Shown here: positions 7,786 to 15,872 of the stretch, in pieces | Numbering within the stretch: the stretch's first letter is position 1 | How the letters are laid out: every line of letters begins with the position of its first letter | Assembly: GCA_002239045.1 (NCBI GenBank) | Contig: MPNN01000016.1 | Coordinates: forward strand, 1 to 40,702 | From: SAR202 cluster bacterium bin127 | GTDB taxonomy: Bacteria > Chloroflexota > Dehalococcoidia > Lucifugimonadales > Lucifugimonadaceae | Reading direction: 5' to 3' | DNA length: 40,702 nucleotides | Program-made: the position numbers and the translations under genes | Notes under the pieces: model-generated | The model's input: only the letters and a program-made list of their open reading frames with translations | Databases searched by the model: none | Told to the model about the DNA's origin: nothing

Positions 7786-10700
7786 CTAGTGCTGAGTGTG
7801 GAGGAGATAGATCGCACGCAGCTGCTCTATGTCCTCGCCGTTTATCACAATGCCCGTATGCATCACGGCCTTGGGCAGGGTATCTAGGTCAGTCTCCATG
7901 TCGAGGTTGAAGTCACTCAATCCAAGCGTATGACCGAACTCGTGCAGCATAATGCGATTCACGTACACATAGTAGCGTGGAGTCATCATGGTGCAAGTAT
8001 TCGGAGTGGAGAGGCACGGCACGGGTTGACCGTTCTTGGATAAGTCCTTTGTCCAAACATATTGTTTGAGGCGCCAACTATGCGGTGAGAGCTTTTCAGC
8101 GTACCAAGGCGGGTCCTCGAAAATCATGTACAGGTTCTCCCTGTGGTCCCCGTTAGGCAGAGACTTGACGCAGGCGCGGCTAGGGCCGCATCCCTCGTCA
8201 AAATCGTCGCTGTCCTCGGGATTGTCGAGGGCGTCGTTCTTGTTGTCGACTGTCTTGACCGTCACGGTGAAGCCGTCTGGGTTGGCGCAGCCTGGGTCGG
8301 AGCAGATTTCCAGTCCTTTGCCCAGCCTCGCCATCTCGGAGTTCCAGGTACTTACCGCCGTCGGTATTGCACCCATGACGACGCTGTTTGCGATGGGGGT
8401 GGGCATCACGTACTTGACCGTGTGATCCGCCTGGTGACCGCTACCAGTGGGTTTGGGCGCCTCCCAATCGACTGGGTCGGACCATAATGAGTGCAAGGGT
8501 GAACCCGCGTATGTTTTCCAGGCTCGGACCATGAAAGAGTATTCTTGTTCAGGGCTCAGTCCGGTGATTTCGACCGACGAGCCATTGTTTTTGATCTGGT
8601 GCGAGCTCGCCGTGGGGTCGACATCGACCTCATATCCGGCCGCTCCTGCGACTGCTTGCCATTCAAGTTCAACGCCCCTGCCACCAATCATGTTTTTCGC
8701 CATCAGGCCTATCGGTTTGCCGGGTCTCTCGTCGTGCACAGCGATATGTGGAGTGGCATCGGACCATTCGCCCTCTCCGTGCACGTTCGTGCCGCGGACC
8801 TGAAAAACGTAGGTCTTTTCGGGGTCCAGCCCGGTGACCGTTGCTTCCGCGTCAGTCACGAATTCACCGGGATTCAGCACGTCCCAATTATCGGGGCGAG
8901 GGAAATTGTGATGCTCGCGCTGTCGTAGCTGGTATTCCTTCACATCATTCGTGGCAGCCCAGCTGAGGTCAATCTCTCCGTGGTTCGTGCCGGGCATCCC
9001 GGTGAGGCCAGTCACCTTTGCGGGAAGCGTCAGCGTCGTGTCCAGTTCGTCAGACCATGGCCCTTCGACTCGGCTTGATCCCGTGCCTCGAACACCTCGA
9101 ACCCGGTGCCGGTAGGTTTCGCCGCCAACAAGCCCTCTGACGACGGCACTGGCATTTGCGGTATCGATGGTCACCTCGGATGTGTTCAGCAAGACCCAAT
9201 GTTCGAAGGGAAGGGCCGGAAAGCGCTGTCTCCGTTGCTCCACTTCATAGTCGTCCGCGCGATCGGCCGGGTCCCAGTCGAGGTCTATCGTCCCGCGAAC
9301 CGAGCCGGGCATCCCGGTGAGGCCCGTCACCTTGGCGGGGGCGTTTGGCTCCACAGTCACCGTGAAGTTTTGCGAAGCTGTCATTCGGTCGGCGTGGCCG
9401 GCGGATCTGTCTGCGGCTGTGATGGTGATCGTCGCCGATCCGGTGGACAGCGCCGCAAGCGTCAGCGTCGCGTCGCGGTCGTTCACGCTCGCGGTCGCGA
9501 CGGCGGTATTCGACGAACTGGCGGAATAGCTCAACGTGTCGTTGCGGTCAGGGTCGCTGAACCTGCCTTGCAAGGAGATGATCCTGGAAACGCCGGCGGT
9601 GATCGTCTGGTCGGGGATGACCGGCGGCGCCACAGCTGGTCTCTCGTTGACGTTTGTGACGGTTACGGTTACGTTCACGCTCGTGGAGAGGCGGCCGTCG
9701 CTGGCCCTGATCGTCACCTTGTAGTCGTTGCGCCTGTTCGAATCGTGCGGACTCTCGAAGTCGGGCGTGACCACGAAGGTGAGTTCACCGTCCGCGTCTA
9801 TTCTGAAGTCGAGTCGGTCGGTCGCGTGGTTCGTGTCAGGCAGCTTCCACTCGATGGTCGCCCCCTCGGGATCGACCGCCACGAACGTCGCCACGGCCTC
9901 AGTGCGGTTCTCGTCGTAATCCGGCAGATCCGGGACGGTGATGTCGGGACTCTCGTTGACGTCGGTGACGTTTATGGTGACACGAATGCTGTCGGTGCCG
10001 CCGTTGCCGTCATCGACTTTGGCAGTGACCAAGTAGCGGTTCCTGTCCTCGAAGTTCAGGGAGGCCGAAGTCTTTATCTGTCCGGTCTCTTCATCAATCG
10101 TGAACGCTTCGGCGTCGGCGTCGGCATCGGAGAGCGAATAGGTCAGGGTATCGGCGTCGTTCTCGTCCGAGGCACTGACTGGACTGCCGATATCGGTACC
10201 CGACGCCGTGTTCTCCGCCACCGATCGGGTCGTGCGCCCGCCCTCGTCGAAGGTGGGTGGGACATTCGGCTCGTCGTCGTCTCGAATGTTGATCGTCGCC
10301 GTTGACGGCGTACCTTTCTCCACTCCGGTCGGCAGGGTGCCGAAGCTCAGAAGCACCATCTCGTCGTCGAAGTTCATGTCGTCCTGAGGCGCGGTGTAGC
10401 TAAACCTCCCGGTCGTGCTGCTGCGGCCGAAACTGACCGTCCCGCCGCGTCCTAGGGACGCGATGACGGGTATGCTCAGGGGACGCCCCGGAGCTTCGTC
10501 CAGTTCAACCTCGACCGTCACGCTGTCCCCTTCGTCGACCGTGTACGACGACGGTCCGAAGCTCACGCAGACGTCGTCGTCTTCGGTGGCTAGCTCCGCC
10601 TCGTCGCGGGAGCCCTTGATCACGGTTGCGGGCAGAGAGACGAGCTTGATATCCACGGTCTCGTCGTCGCAGTCCGAGTCGTCTTTGGGCCTGATGGTGA

Positions 10701-11685
10701 ACGACTCCGACGTGCTGTGATTGTTGAAGATCAGTCTGCCTCTGGACAGACCTTCCACATCGTAGTCCGTGATCTCAGCTATCGTTATCGGCACACTGAT
10801 TACGTAGCTGCTCCTGTGGCTGAGTTCGACGGTGACGGTGGTGCGCAACCCTTCTTCCGCAGAGTACGACGAAGCCTTGAAGTTCACCGTCGGATCCTTG
10901 ACGTTCACCTCGTTGTCCTGAATATTGGTCGAGCCGAGCGGTCTACCGCCCGAATCTTCCACCCATGACCAGATTCTGTTGCCCGGCGCCACACATCCGA
11001 AGACGGTGTAACTCTCGGTGGTCGAAGTTTGGCCGACGATGGAATCGCTTTCTCTGAATGTGGTGCACCCTCGGTTGAACGCCACGCTGAGATTGTTTAG
11101 CACGACGGTGTGCAAATTGTATTCTCTATGGGCTTGCAGTCCTGTAGCCCTTACCGAGAATGGGGCTCCCGAACCGCCCGGCGTCAACTCCGTCGAAGCA
11201 AGGCCGCTGATCGTCACCGAGACCCGCGCCTGCTCTCCTGTCACTCCCGGTTCGATGACCGTCACGCTCACATCCTTGATGACGTTCCCGGTGGCGGACT
11301 CGACCATCCGCACGTAGCCGTCGCCGGCCGTGCAGGCGTTGAGCGTGACCCATGTGGGCGCGACTGCGGCCTGCGTGGCGCCGGCCGTCCCGGCGTTGTC
11401 GCACGATTCGCCCTCGGGCGTGAAGTGCCCGCTGTACCGGATCGCCACTTCCAGGTCGAACGGCGCAACGTGGAAGCCCACTGCGAGGACCGTCTGCCCC
11501 TTCTGCACCACACCCGGGACTACGACGAGTTCTCCGGCGGTCGCGGCAGGCGTCGCGGTCCCGCCGTCCTGCGCCGAGACACGGTCCGCTGAAGGCGTCA
11601 CGGAATAAGCATGAGCGGCGACGCCCAAGACCGCCAGCGCGATCAGCCCGGTCATGAATTTCCTGAGAGTCGACGAGTTCGCCAT
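7786..11685 (-). CDS. Large surface protein with Calx-beta, cadherin and FN3 domains and a C-terminal metalloprotease-like domain
   Basis: 1299 residues, with AGAGGA six bases before the ATG. A signal peptide covers about residues 1-39 (TGLIALAVLGVAAHAYS core, cut near SAQ). Then: N-terminal beta domains to about 260; two Calx-beta-like repeats (about 265-365 and 372-470, YSAEEG and YTVDEGDSVTV); cadherin-like repeats (476-580, 580-685) ending NVTDVNESP and VTVTNVNERP; an Ig-like domain to 780; three FN3 domains (782-887, 888-985, 988-1075). The last about 200 residues hold HEFGHTLGLSD at 1248-1258 with a candidate Met-turn VMHTG near 1275. HExxHxxGxxD, with Asp as third zinc ligand, is the snapalysin (M7)-type variant of the metzincin signature. 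The likely role is an exported adhesin-protease acting on extracellular polymers or proteins; the substrate is unknown. It is the first gene of an operon with the LRR lipoprotein. Confidence 0.92.
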   Translation of the reverse strand: MANSSTLRKFMTGLIALAVLGVAAHAYSVTPSADRVSAQDGGTATPAATAGELVVVPGVVQKGQTVLAVGFHVAPFDLEVAIRYSGHFTPEGESCDNAGTAGATQAAVAPTWVTLNACTAGDGYVRMVESATGNVIKDVSVTVIEPGVTGEQARVSVTISGLASTELTPGGSGAPFSVRATGLQAHREYNLHTVVLNNLSVAFNRGCTTFRESDSIVGQTSTTESYTVFGCVAPGNRIWSWVEDSGGRPLGSTNIQDNEVNVKDPTVNFKASSYSAEEGLRTTVTVELSHRSSYVISVPITIAEITDYDVEGLSRGRLIFNNHSTSESFTIRPKDDSDCDDETVDIKLVSLPATVIKGSRDEAELATEDDDVCVSFGPSSYTVDEGDSVTVEVELDEAPGRPLSIPVIASLGRGGTVSFGRSSTTGRFSYTAPQDDMNFDDEMVLLSFGTLPTGVEKGTPSTATINIRDDDEPNVPPTFDEGGRTTRSVAENTASGTDIGSPVSASDENDADTLTYSLSDADADAEAFTIDEETGQIKTSASLNFEDRNRYLVTAKVDDGNGGTDSIRVTINVTDVNESPDITVPDLPDYDENRTEAVATFVAVDPEGATIEWKLPDTNHATDRLDFRIDADGELTFVVTPDFESPHDSNRRNDYKVTIRASDGRLSTSVNVTVTVTNVNERPAVAPPVIPDQTITAGVSRIISLQGRFSDPDRNDTLSYSASSSNTAVATASVNDRDATLTLAALSTGSATITITAADRSAGHADRMTASQNFTVTVEPNAPAKVTGLTGMPGSVRGTIDLDWDPADRADDYEVEQRRQRFPALPFEHWVLLNTSEVTIDTANASAVVRGLVGGETYRHRVRGVRGTGSSRVEGPWSDELDTTLTLPAKVTGLTGMPGTNHGEIDLSWAATNDVKEYQLRQREHHNFPRPDNWDVLNPGEFVTDAEATVTGLDPEKTYVFQVRGTNVHGEGEWSDATPHIAVHDERPGKPIGLMAKNMIGGRGVELEWQAVAGAAGYEVDVDPTASSHQIKNNGSSVEITGLSPEQEYSFMVRAWKTYAGSPLHSLWSDPVDWEAPKPTGSGHQADHTVKYVMPTPIANSVVMGAIPTAVSTWNSEMARLGKGLEICSDPGCANPDGFTVTVKTVDNKNDALDNPEDSDDFDEGCGPSRACVKSLPNGDHRENLYMIFEDPPWYAEKLSPHSWRLKQYVWTKDLSKNGQPVPCLSTPNTCTMMTPRYYVYVNRIMLHEFGHTLGLSDFNLDMETDLDTLPKAVMHTGIVINGEDIEQLRAIYLLHTQH

Positions 11686-11866
11686 GCTGTTCCTCTACGC
11701 GCTGATGTCGATCACATCCGCCCGTTGCTGAAGAGCGAACCCGTCGAAGATTCGAAACGACTCGTCAACTCTAAAGAAACGCCCGACGCGATTGCCAGCC
11801 GTTGAACGACAACTTTCACGCATCCGGAGCGATTCTCGACGGCCCGCGAAAATAAACCGCGAAAGA

Positions 11867-12004
11867 GTGCTGTGCACAACCCTCACCCGTGATGCCCCAG
11901 AGCGAATAAAAGCGGGTTTAAACTTGGCGTTTCGCTTTAGACATCGTTGCCCGGCCCCTCTAGATTCCGGCTTTCGCCGGAATGACGGTGGTTGTGCACA
12001 GCAC
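11867..12004 (-). repeat. MITE-like element, copy 2 (138 bp, inverted)
   Basis: The ends are GTGCTGTGCACAAC (11867-11880) and GTTGTGCACAGCAC (11991-12004), a perfect 14-bp terminal inverted repeat. Read on the minus strand it begins like copy 1 (ACCGTCATTCCGGCGAAAGC, then AGAGGGGCCGGGC and ACG), then diverges and rejoins at GAGGGTTGTGCACAGCAC. Confidence 0.8.
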
Positions 12005-12046
12005 CCGGACGCGGGAACCCAGAGAATAGCAACACACGCAAACAAT

Positions 12047-12085
12047 TCCCTCACCCGCTTGGTGGGAGAGGGCTAGGGTGAGGGA
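12047..12085. repeat. CCCTCACCC hairpin repeat
   Basis: TCCCTCACCC (12047-12056) and GGGTGAGGGA (12076-12085) form a 10-bp perfect stem. It lies about 170 bases upstream of the CPBP gene and has no coding content. Confidence 0.7.
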
Positions 12086-12256
12086 CCGCGGCGGGTCAAG
12101 GAACGGTAGGATTGTGCCATGTCGCGGCAACCCAACAAGCAGCTCTCGATGGTGATCAACGAGGTTGCGGTTCGTCGTTTGCCGGATGTGGCGCTGCCAA
12201 CGGGGTACGTCCAGAGTACGGTCAGCTAGCGTCGACCGCCGTCATGGGTCACCGGT

Positions 12257-13090
12257 ATGAAGGGCATATTCACATTCATCGTCATCGCGTTTGGACTTGC
12301 GTGGCTTCCCTGGCAGATCGTACTGGTATTCGAACCGGACCCTGGCCCGCAGCTCTTTGGTATCGTCAGTATTCCGGTAGGTTTTTCGCCTGCTATCGCC
12401 GCCTTCATCGTCAGAAAGTGGGTTACCCGCGAAGGCTTTGCAGACGTGGGCCTAAAACCTAACCTAACCCAGTGGCGCTACTACCTAATCGGATGGTTGC
12501 TGCCACTTCTGGTCGTCGTCTTCATCGTCCTCATCTCTACAATTCTGGGAATCAGCGAGCCAAACTTCAACGTCGACATCTTGCCCAACTTAGCGATGCA
12601 GTTGACCATCTTCGCGTTTATCGGTATGTTCGGCACCCTAGGTGCGGAGTTTGCTTGGCGTGGTTACCTCCAGCTCCGACTATTTGCCAACAACCCTTCG
12701 CCCCACCAACCCCTTCTCGCCGCCGCCGCAACTGGCATCATCTGGTCGTGCTGGTACCACGTCTCAAGGCACCTGAGGTACGACGATTTCCCGGACCAAC
12801 CGATACTCGGAATGCTGGTCGTCACCATCACCTTGATATTGCACTCGATCATCTTCGGCTGGCTACGCGTCAAAACTGGAAGCATCTGGGCACCGAGCCT
12901 TGCTCACGCTGCCACTAACACTGTCGGAGGAACCTATATCTACGCACTCTTTGGAGGACTTTGGGGCGAACCAAACTGGATCTTCGTAAGCTTCGTCGGC
13001 ATACTAGCGTGGCTCCCCCTAGGAATCTTGTGCGGTTGGATCGCGATGACCGGCCAACTCAAAGAGGAAGGACCGGAGGGGCATACATAG
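12257..13090 (+). CDS. CPBP-family intramembrane protease-like protein, active site altered
   Basis: A 277-residue multi-pass membrane protein of the CPBP (CAAX/Abi) family, which contains prenyl-protein endopeptidases and bacteriocin-immunity or processing proteins. Hydrophobic segments lie near 5-25, 34-52, 75-98, 113-130, 152-170, 183-203 and 242-265. The three family motifs are visible: motif 1 as GAEFAWRGYL (130-139), motif 2 WSCWYH with His168, motif 3 HAATN with His217 and Asn221. The canonical EExxxR of motif 1 reads AExxxR here: the first Glu is Ala130 while Glu131 and Arg135 remain. This Glu is usually considered catalytic, so the protein may be inactive as a protease or use Glu131. 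The ATG at 12257 has no strong ribosome-binding site. It converges with the next gene with 26 bases between stops. Confidence 0.88.
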   Translation: MKGIFTFIVIAFGLAWLPWQIVLVFEPDPGPQLFGIVSIPVGFSPAIAAFIVRKWVTREGFADVGLKPNLTQWRYYLIGWLLPLLVVVFIVLISTILGISEPNFNVDILPNLAMQLTIFAFIGMFGTLGAEFAWRGYLQLRLFANNPSPHQPLLAAAATGIIWSCWYHVSRHLRYDDFPDQPILGMLVVTITLILHSIIFGWLRVKTGSIWAPSLAHAATNTVGGTYIYALFGGLWGEPNWIFVSFVGILAWLPLGILCGWIAMTGQLKEEGPEGHT

Positions 13091-13116
13091 TGTTCAATAA
13101 CCAATTCCGACGCGTC

Positions 13117-14619
13117 CTATCCCCGAACCCGATTGCCTTCATCAAGGTAAACCGAATCCCCCACTGTCGCGACATTAACTTCTTGTCGGTAGTCTGCCAG
13201 TTCGGCGGTGTGCGTGATCGTGCGGGTCTCGACTTCTGACGGATCGATGCCGTAGGCGAGTGCTTCGTGTAGGACACGGCCGTCCATATCGTCGCCGCCG
13301 GGCAGGCCGAGGAGGTGGAGAATCGTGGGGGCGATATCGACGTTGCCGGTTGGAGTGTCGACAACGGTTGATGTCTTCCAGTTGGGACCGCGGGCGATCA
13401 GGGTGTTTCGTAATTCATGTTGGCTCATGCCACCATGCGTGCCGACGCCCACGGATCCGCCGGCAGATGCCGTGTGCCCGGGGAATCCGGCGGCGTTGGG
13501 GGCGGAGTCCCAGGCGAATGACATGGTTAGGTCGGGACTTCGGAGGCCGTCGATGTTGGCTACACGCGCCGGGAGCGTGCCGGGCACCGGGCCGACGCGT
13601 TCCGCAGTCAGTAATGCGCCGCACCATGGATGGGTAGAAAGCCAAGCTGCCAATCGCTCAACGGTTGAGGGATCGGATTCGTGCGCGTAGAAGAGCGCGG
13701 CCCCACCGTTCGGAGCGGCCAATACGCCGCCTGATTGACCGCCGGATGGAAAGCCTGCCGCCCGCAACTCGGTCTCGATGTCCACGACGTTTTCGATCGT
13801 CGCGTAGCCGTGATCGGAGACGACTATGACGTCGGTCTCGTCCAGGTTTCCGTTGCGTTTGAACCACTCTATGATGCGTCCGAACTGCTCGTCGGCAGCG
13901 GCGAGGGCGCGGTTGGAGAGGGCGGACCCGACGCCGGCCTTGTGGTTGGAGCTGTCCGGCTCGGAGAACCAGATCAGTGCTACCGCTGGATTACGTTCCG
14001 CCAGCACGTACTCAGTCAACACCCGCGCCCCGTGCTCCATCTGCGGAACATTCGGCGTCTCCTTGTCTGGCCAAGATCCGAAGCGCTCAACAATTTCCTC
14101 ATGCAGATTCCTAGGAAGACAGAATTCCGGGTGGATTGTGGCCCCGCCCAGCGTTTCGGCCCGCGGGTTTTGAACGTATGCGTTGCCGGAAGTGCCTACA
14201 CCGACGGCCACGAACTCGTGTCCGTGATCGTGAAGGATGTCCGCGAGAGTCGGCACCAGCAGGACGTCTCCGGTCTGCTTCGCCACTCGGGCGAGTTGCG
14301 GCTCCATCGCTTCCAAAATGTTGTTCGGATCGTAATCGCGCATAACGACGGTGTTGCCGGCCAGTCCGTGCCCTCCGGGATGGCGGCCCGTGACGAGGCT
14401 GGCGACGTTGATGCGGGTGACCGTGGGAAAGGCCGGGTGGTTTCTCGCAAAGGTGACCCCACCGGCGGCAAACTCGGCGAGATTCGGCGAGAGGTCGGGC
14501 CGGATCTGCGACGGCTGGAGTCCGTCGAATGCGGCTATGAGGACGCGGGTCACTGGAGGAAGTTTACTTTCTGCTGAGGCAAGGTTAACGGGAAACGTGG
14601 TCCGGAGAGGGTTTGTCAT
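13117..14619 (-). CDS. Alkaline-phosphatase-fold phosphodiesterase / nucleotide pyrophosphatase-like hydrolase
   Basis: From the ATG at 14619 the protein has 500 residues; the open frame extends 47 codons further, but those would cover the palindrome at 14665-14686. No signal peptide is seen, so it is probably cytoplasmic. Two-metal ligands of the NPP/AlkP superfamily are visible: Asp32 in AAFDGL, nucleophile candidate Thr66 in AFPTVTRIN, Asp222 and His226 in EPDSSNHKAG, Asp269-His270 in VSDHGYA, and His395 in GTHGG. Members cleave phosphomono- or diesters, nucleotide or phospholipid head groups, or phosphonate monoesters; the substrate cannot be chosen from sequence. It is divergently arranged with the methyltransferase-flavoenzyme operon across 171 bases containing shared operator-like sites, which suggests co-regulation. 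Confidence 0.87.
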   Translation of the reverse strand: MTNPLRTTFPVNLASAESKLPPVTRVLIAAFDGLQPSQIRPDLSPNLAEFAAGGVTFARNHPAFPTVTRINVASLVTGRHPGGHGLAGNTVVMRDYDPNNILEAMEPQLARVAKQTGDVLLVPTLADILHDHGHEFVAVGVGTSGNAYVQNPRAETLGGATIHPEFCLPRNLHEEIVERFGSWPDKETPNVPQMEHGARVLTEYVLAERNPAVALIWFSEPDSSNHKAGVGSALSNRALAAADEQFGRIIEWFKRNGNLDETDVIVVSDHGYATIENVVDIETELRAAGFPSGGQSGGVLAAPNGGAALFYAHESDPSTVERLAAWLSTHPWCGALLTAERVGPVPGTLPARVANIDGLRSPDLTMSFAWDSAPNAAGFPGHTASAGGSVGVGTHGGMSQHELRNTLIARGPNWKTSTVVDTPTGNVDIAPTILHLLGLPGGDDMDGRVLHEALAYGIDPSEVETRTITHTAELADYRQEVNVATVGDSVYLDEGNRVRG

Positions 14620-14664
14620 TGTCGTCAGGAATGCCCAGCCTTGTCTGTAGTCGATGGCGACAAT

Positions 14665-14686
14665 TTTCGTGGAAATTTCTACGAAA
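14665..14686. promoter_or_regulatory. Palindromic operator candidate 1
   Basis: Half-sites TTTCGTGGAAA and TTTCTACGAAA meet head to head, with 10 of 11 pairs matching. It lies between the divergent hydrolase (start 14619) and methyltransferase (start 14791) genes, close to where a minus-strand promoter would sit. Symmetry and position suggest a dimeric repressor or activator site; no cognate regulator gene is in the window. Confidence 0.6.
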
Positions 14687-14700
14687 TTCCCCATAATTTG

Positions 14701-14731
14701 TTGAAAATTGTTCTGTTTCAGGATGCATAAT
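14701..14731 (+). promoter_or_regulatory. Candidate sigma-70-type promoter for the methyltransferase operon
   Basis: TTGAAA at 14701-14706 and CATAAT at 14726-14731 are separated by 19 bases, a little longer than ideal. It lies 60 bases upstream of the start codon and between the two palindromes. This is a motif match only. Confidence 0.4.
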
Positions 14732-14741
14732 ATTGCAACCG

Positions 14742-14752
14742 ACGAATTTCGT
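14742..14752. promoter_or_regulatory. Palindromic operator candidate 2
   Basis: ACGAATTTCGT is a perfect 11-base palindrome immediately downstream of the putative -10 box. It shares the ACGAAwTT core with the first palindrome, so one regulator could bind both sites. Confidence 0.45.
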
Positions 14753-14790
14753 GTCGGCACCCCGTCTGAAAATCAGGGGAGAATCAAGCA

Positions 14791-15843
14791 ATGGGCAACT
14801 ACGCGAGCTTGAAGCACCGCATTGAAAGTGGTGAAGTCATCGTCTTGGACGGCGCGATCGGAACGGAGCTTCAGTCGATGGGTGTGCCCATGCATCCGGC
14901 AGCGTGGTGCGGCCCCGGAAACTACACCCACCCGTCTACGGTGCGACAGATGCACGAGCGTTACATCCGGGCGGGCGCAGACATCATTACGACCAATACT
15001 TTCAACACGCTGCGTCCGGCGCTGGAGGCTTCGGGTTACCCGGACCTAGTGCGCGAGATCAACGTGCGAGCCGTCGACGCGGCGATCGAAGCTAGAACAC
15101 GGGCCGATGTCGACAAATCCGTATACATAGCAGGTGCAATCTCGTGCCGGATCCCGGTGCGCGACGGGAGAACCGGAACGCTTCTGGGCGGGACGGGATT
15201 CGGCTATGGCGCCAGCCTGTCAGCGCAGGAGCTTCGAGCGTACGCCGACGAACAAGCCCAAATCCTCGCCGAGTGCGGCGTCGACTTCTTCATTATGGAG
15301 AACATGTGGGCCGACAACGAGTCGAGGATGATAGCAGCAGAAGCGGCGAAGTCGACGGGTTTGCCGGTGTGGGTGGGTTTTACTGCTTCGATGGCACCTG
15401 AGACTCAGGAGGTCAGAATGAGTTTCGGTGACGACCGCCATGCTTACAGCAGCGGTATGGGTATGCCGCTGTGGACTTCGAACTGGCGGTCCGTCAACTA
15501 CGGCATGACATTGGCCGAAGGAGTCGCCGAGATTGCATCTCTCGATCCCGACGCAATTACGGTGTTCCATAGTCGGATATCTGAGACCACTGCCGCCCTT
15601 CAGGTCGTCCTCGACCAGTGGTCCGGCACGGTTGCCCTCTATCCCGACGCGGGCAGAACCGACTACCTCGAGACTTGGCAAGACAGCAGCGTCGCCAACG
15701 AAGAGACGGCGGATGAGTTGACTCGTGAGGCGGCGAAGTGGGTTGGAATGGGAGCGCAGGTCGTAGGCACCTGCTGCGGCTTTGGGGCCAACTACACTAA
15801 AGCCTTGAGCAGTGCCCTGCCCGACCATGTAAACGGTCATTGA
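14791..15843 (+). CDS. Homocysteine S-methyltransferase-family protein (BHMT/MetH N-domain-like)
   Basis: 350 residues with GGGGAG about nine bases before the ATG. The N-terminus VIVLDGAIGTELQSMG (17-32) and TNTFNTLRPALEASG (69-83) are signatures of the S-methyl_trans TIM barrel, which transfers a methyl group from betaine, S-methylmethionine or methyl-folate to homocysteine, with zinc held by three Cys. Here only the C-terminal pair is present (GTCCGFG, Cys328-Cys329). The place where the first Cys (GxNC) is expected reads AITVFHSRI, giving His260 as the apparent third ligand. The acceptor and donor may therefore differ from the classical enzymes. The next gene starts 29 bases downstream, in an operon with two flavoproteins of the sarcosine/opine/amine dehydrogenase type, consistent with methylated-amine or betaine metabolism (inference). 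Confidence 0.86.
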   Translation: MGNYASLKHRIESGEVIVLDGAIGTELQSMGVPMHPAAWCGPGNYTHPSTVRQMHERYIRAGADIITTNTFNTLRPALEASGYPDLVREINVRAVDAAIEARTRADVDKSVYIAGAISCRIPVRDGRTGTLLGGTGFGYGASLSAQELRAYADEQAQILAECGVDFFIMENMWADNESRMIAAEAAKSTGLPVWVGFTASMAPETQEVRMSFGDDRHAYSSGMGMPLWTSNWRSVNYGMTLAEGVAEIASLDPDAITVFHSRISETTAALQVVLDQWSGTVALYPDAGRTDYLETWQDSSVANEETADELTREAAKWVGMGAQVVGTCCGFGANYTKALSSALPDHVNGH

Positions 15844-15872
15844 CTAGTCGAGGACAACTTAAAGGATCGCAC

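Larger units (their letters stand above)
11686..12256. other. Divergent intergenic region with repeats
   Basis: These 571 bases separate the minus-strand surface-protein operon from the plus-strand CPBP gene, so both promoters should lie here. I see no convincing gene. The region contains MITE-like copy 2 (11867-12004) and a CCCTCACCC-type hairpin (12047-12085). Short frames at 11695-12054 and 11792-12076 are translations of the repeats. No clear -35/-10 pair is recognisable. Confidence 0.55.

Noticed and set aside
9106..10305. 399-codon plus-strand open frame opposite the surface-protein gene
   Set aside because: It is antisense to strongly domain-supported coding sequence, Arg/Val/Gly-rich with no domain; a shadow frame of GC-rich DNA.
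11695..12076. Open frames of 94-119 codons on both strands between the surface-protein operon and the CPBP gene
   Set aside because: They translate palindromic repeats (SFRRKPESR-type peptide), have no ribosome-binding sites and overlap each other.
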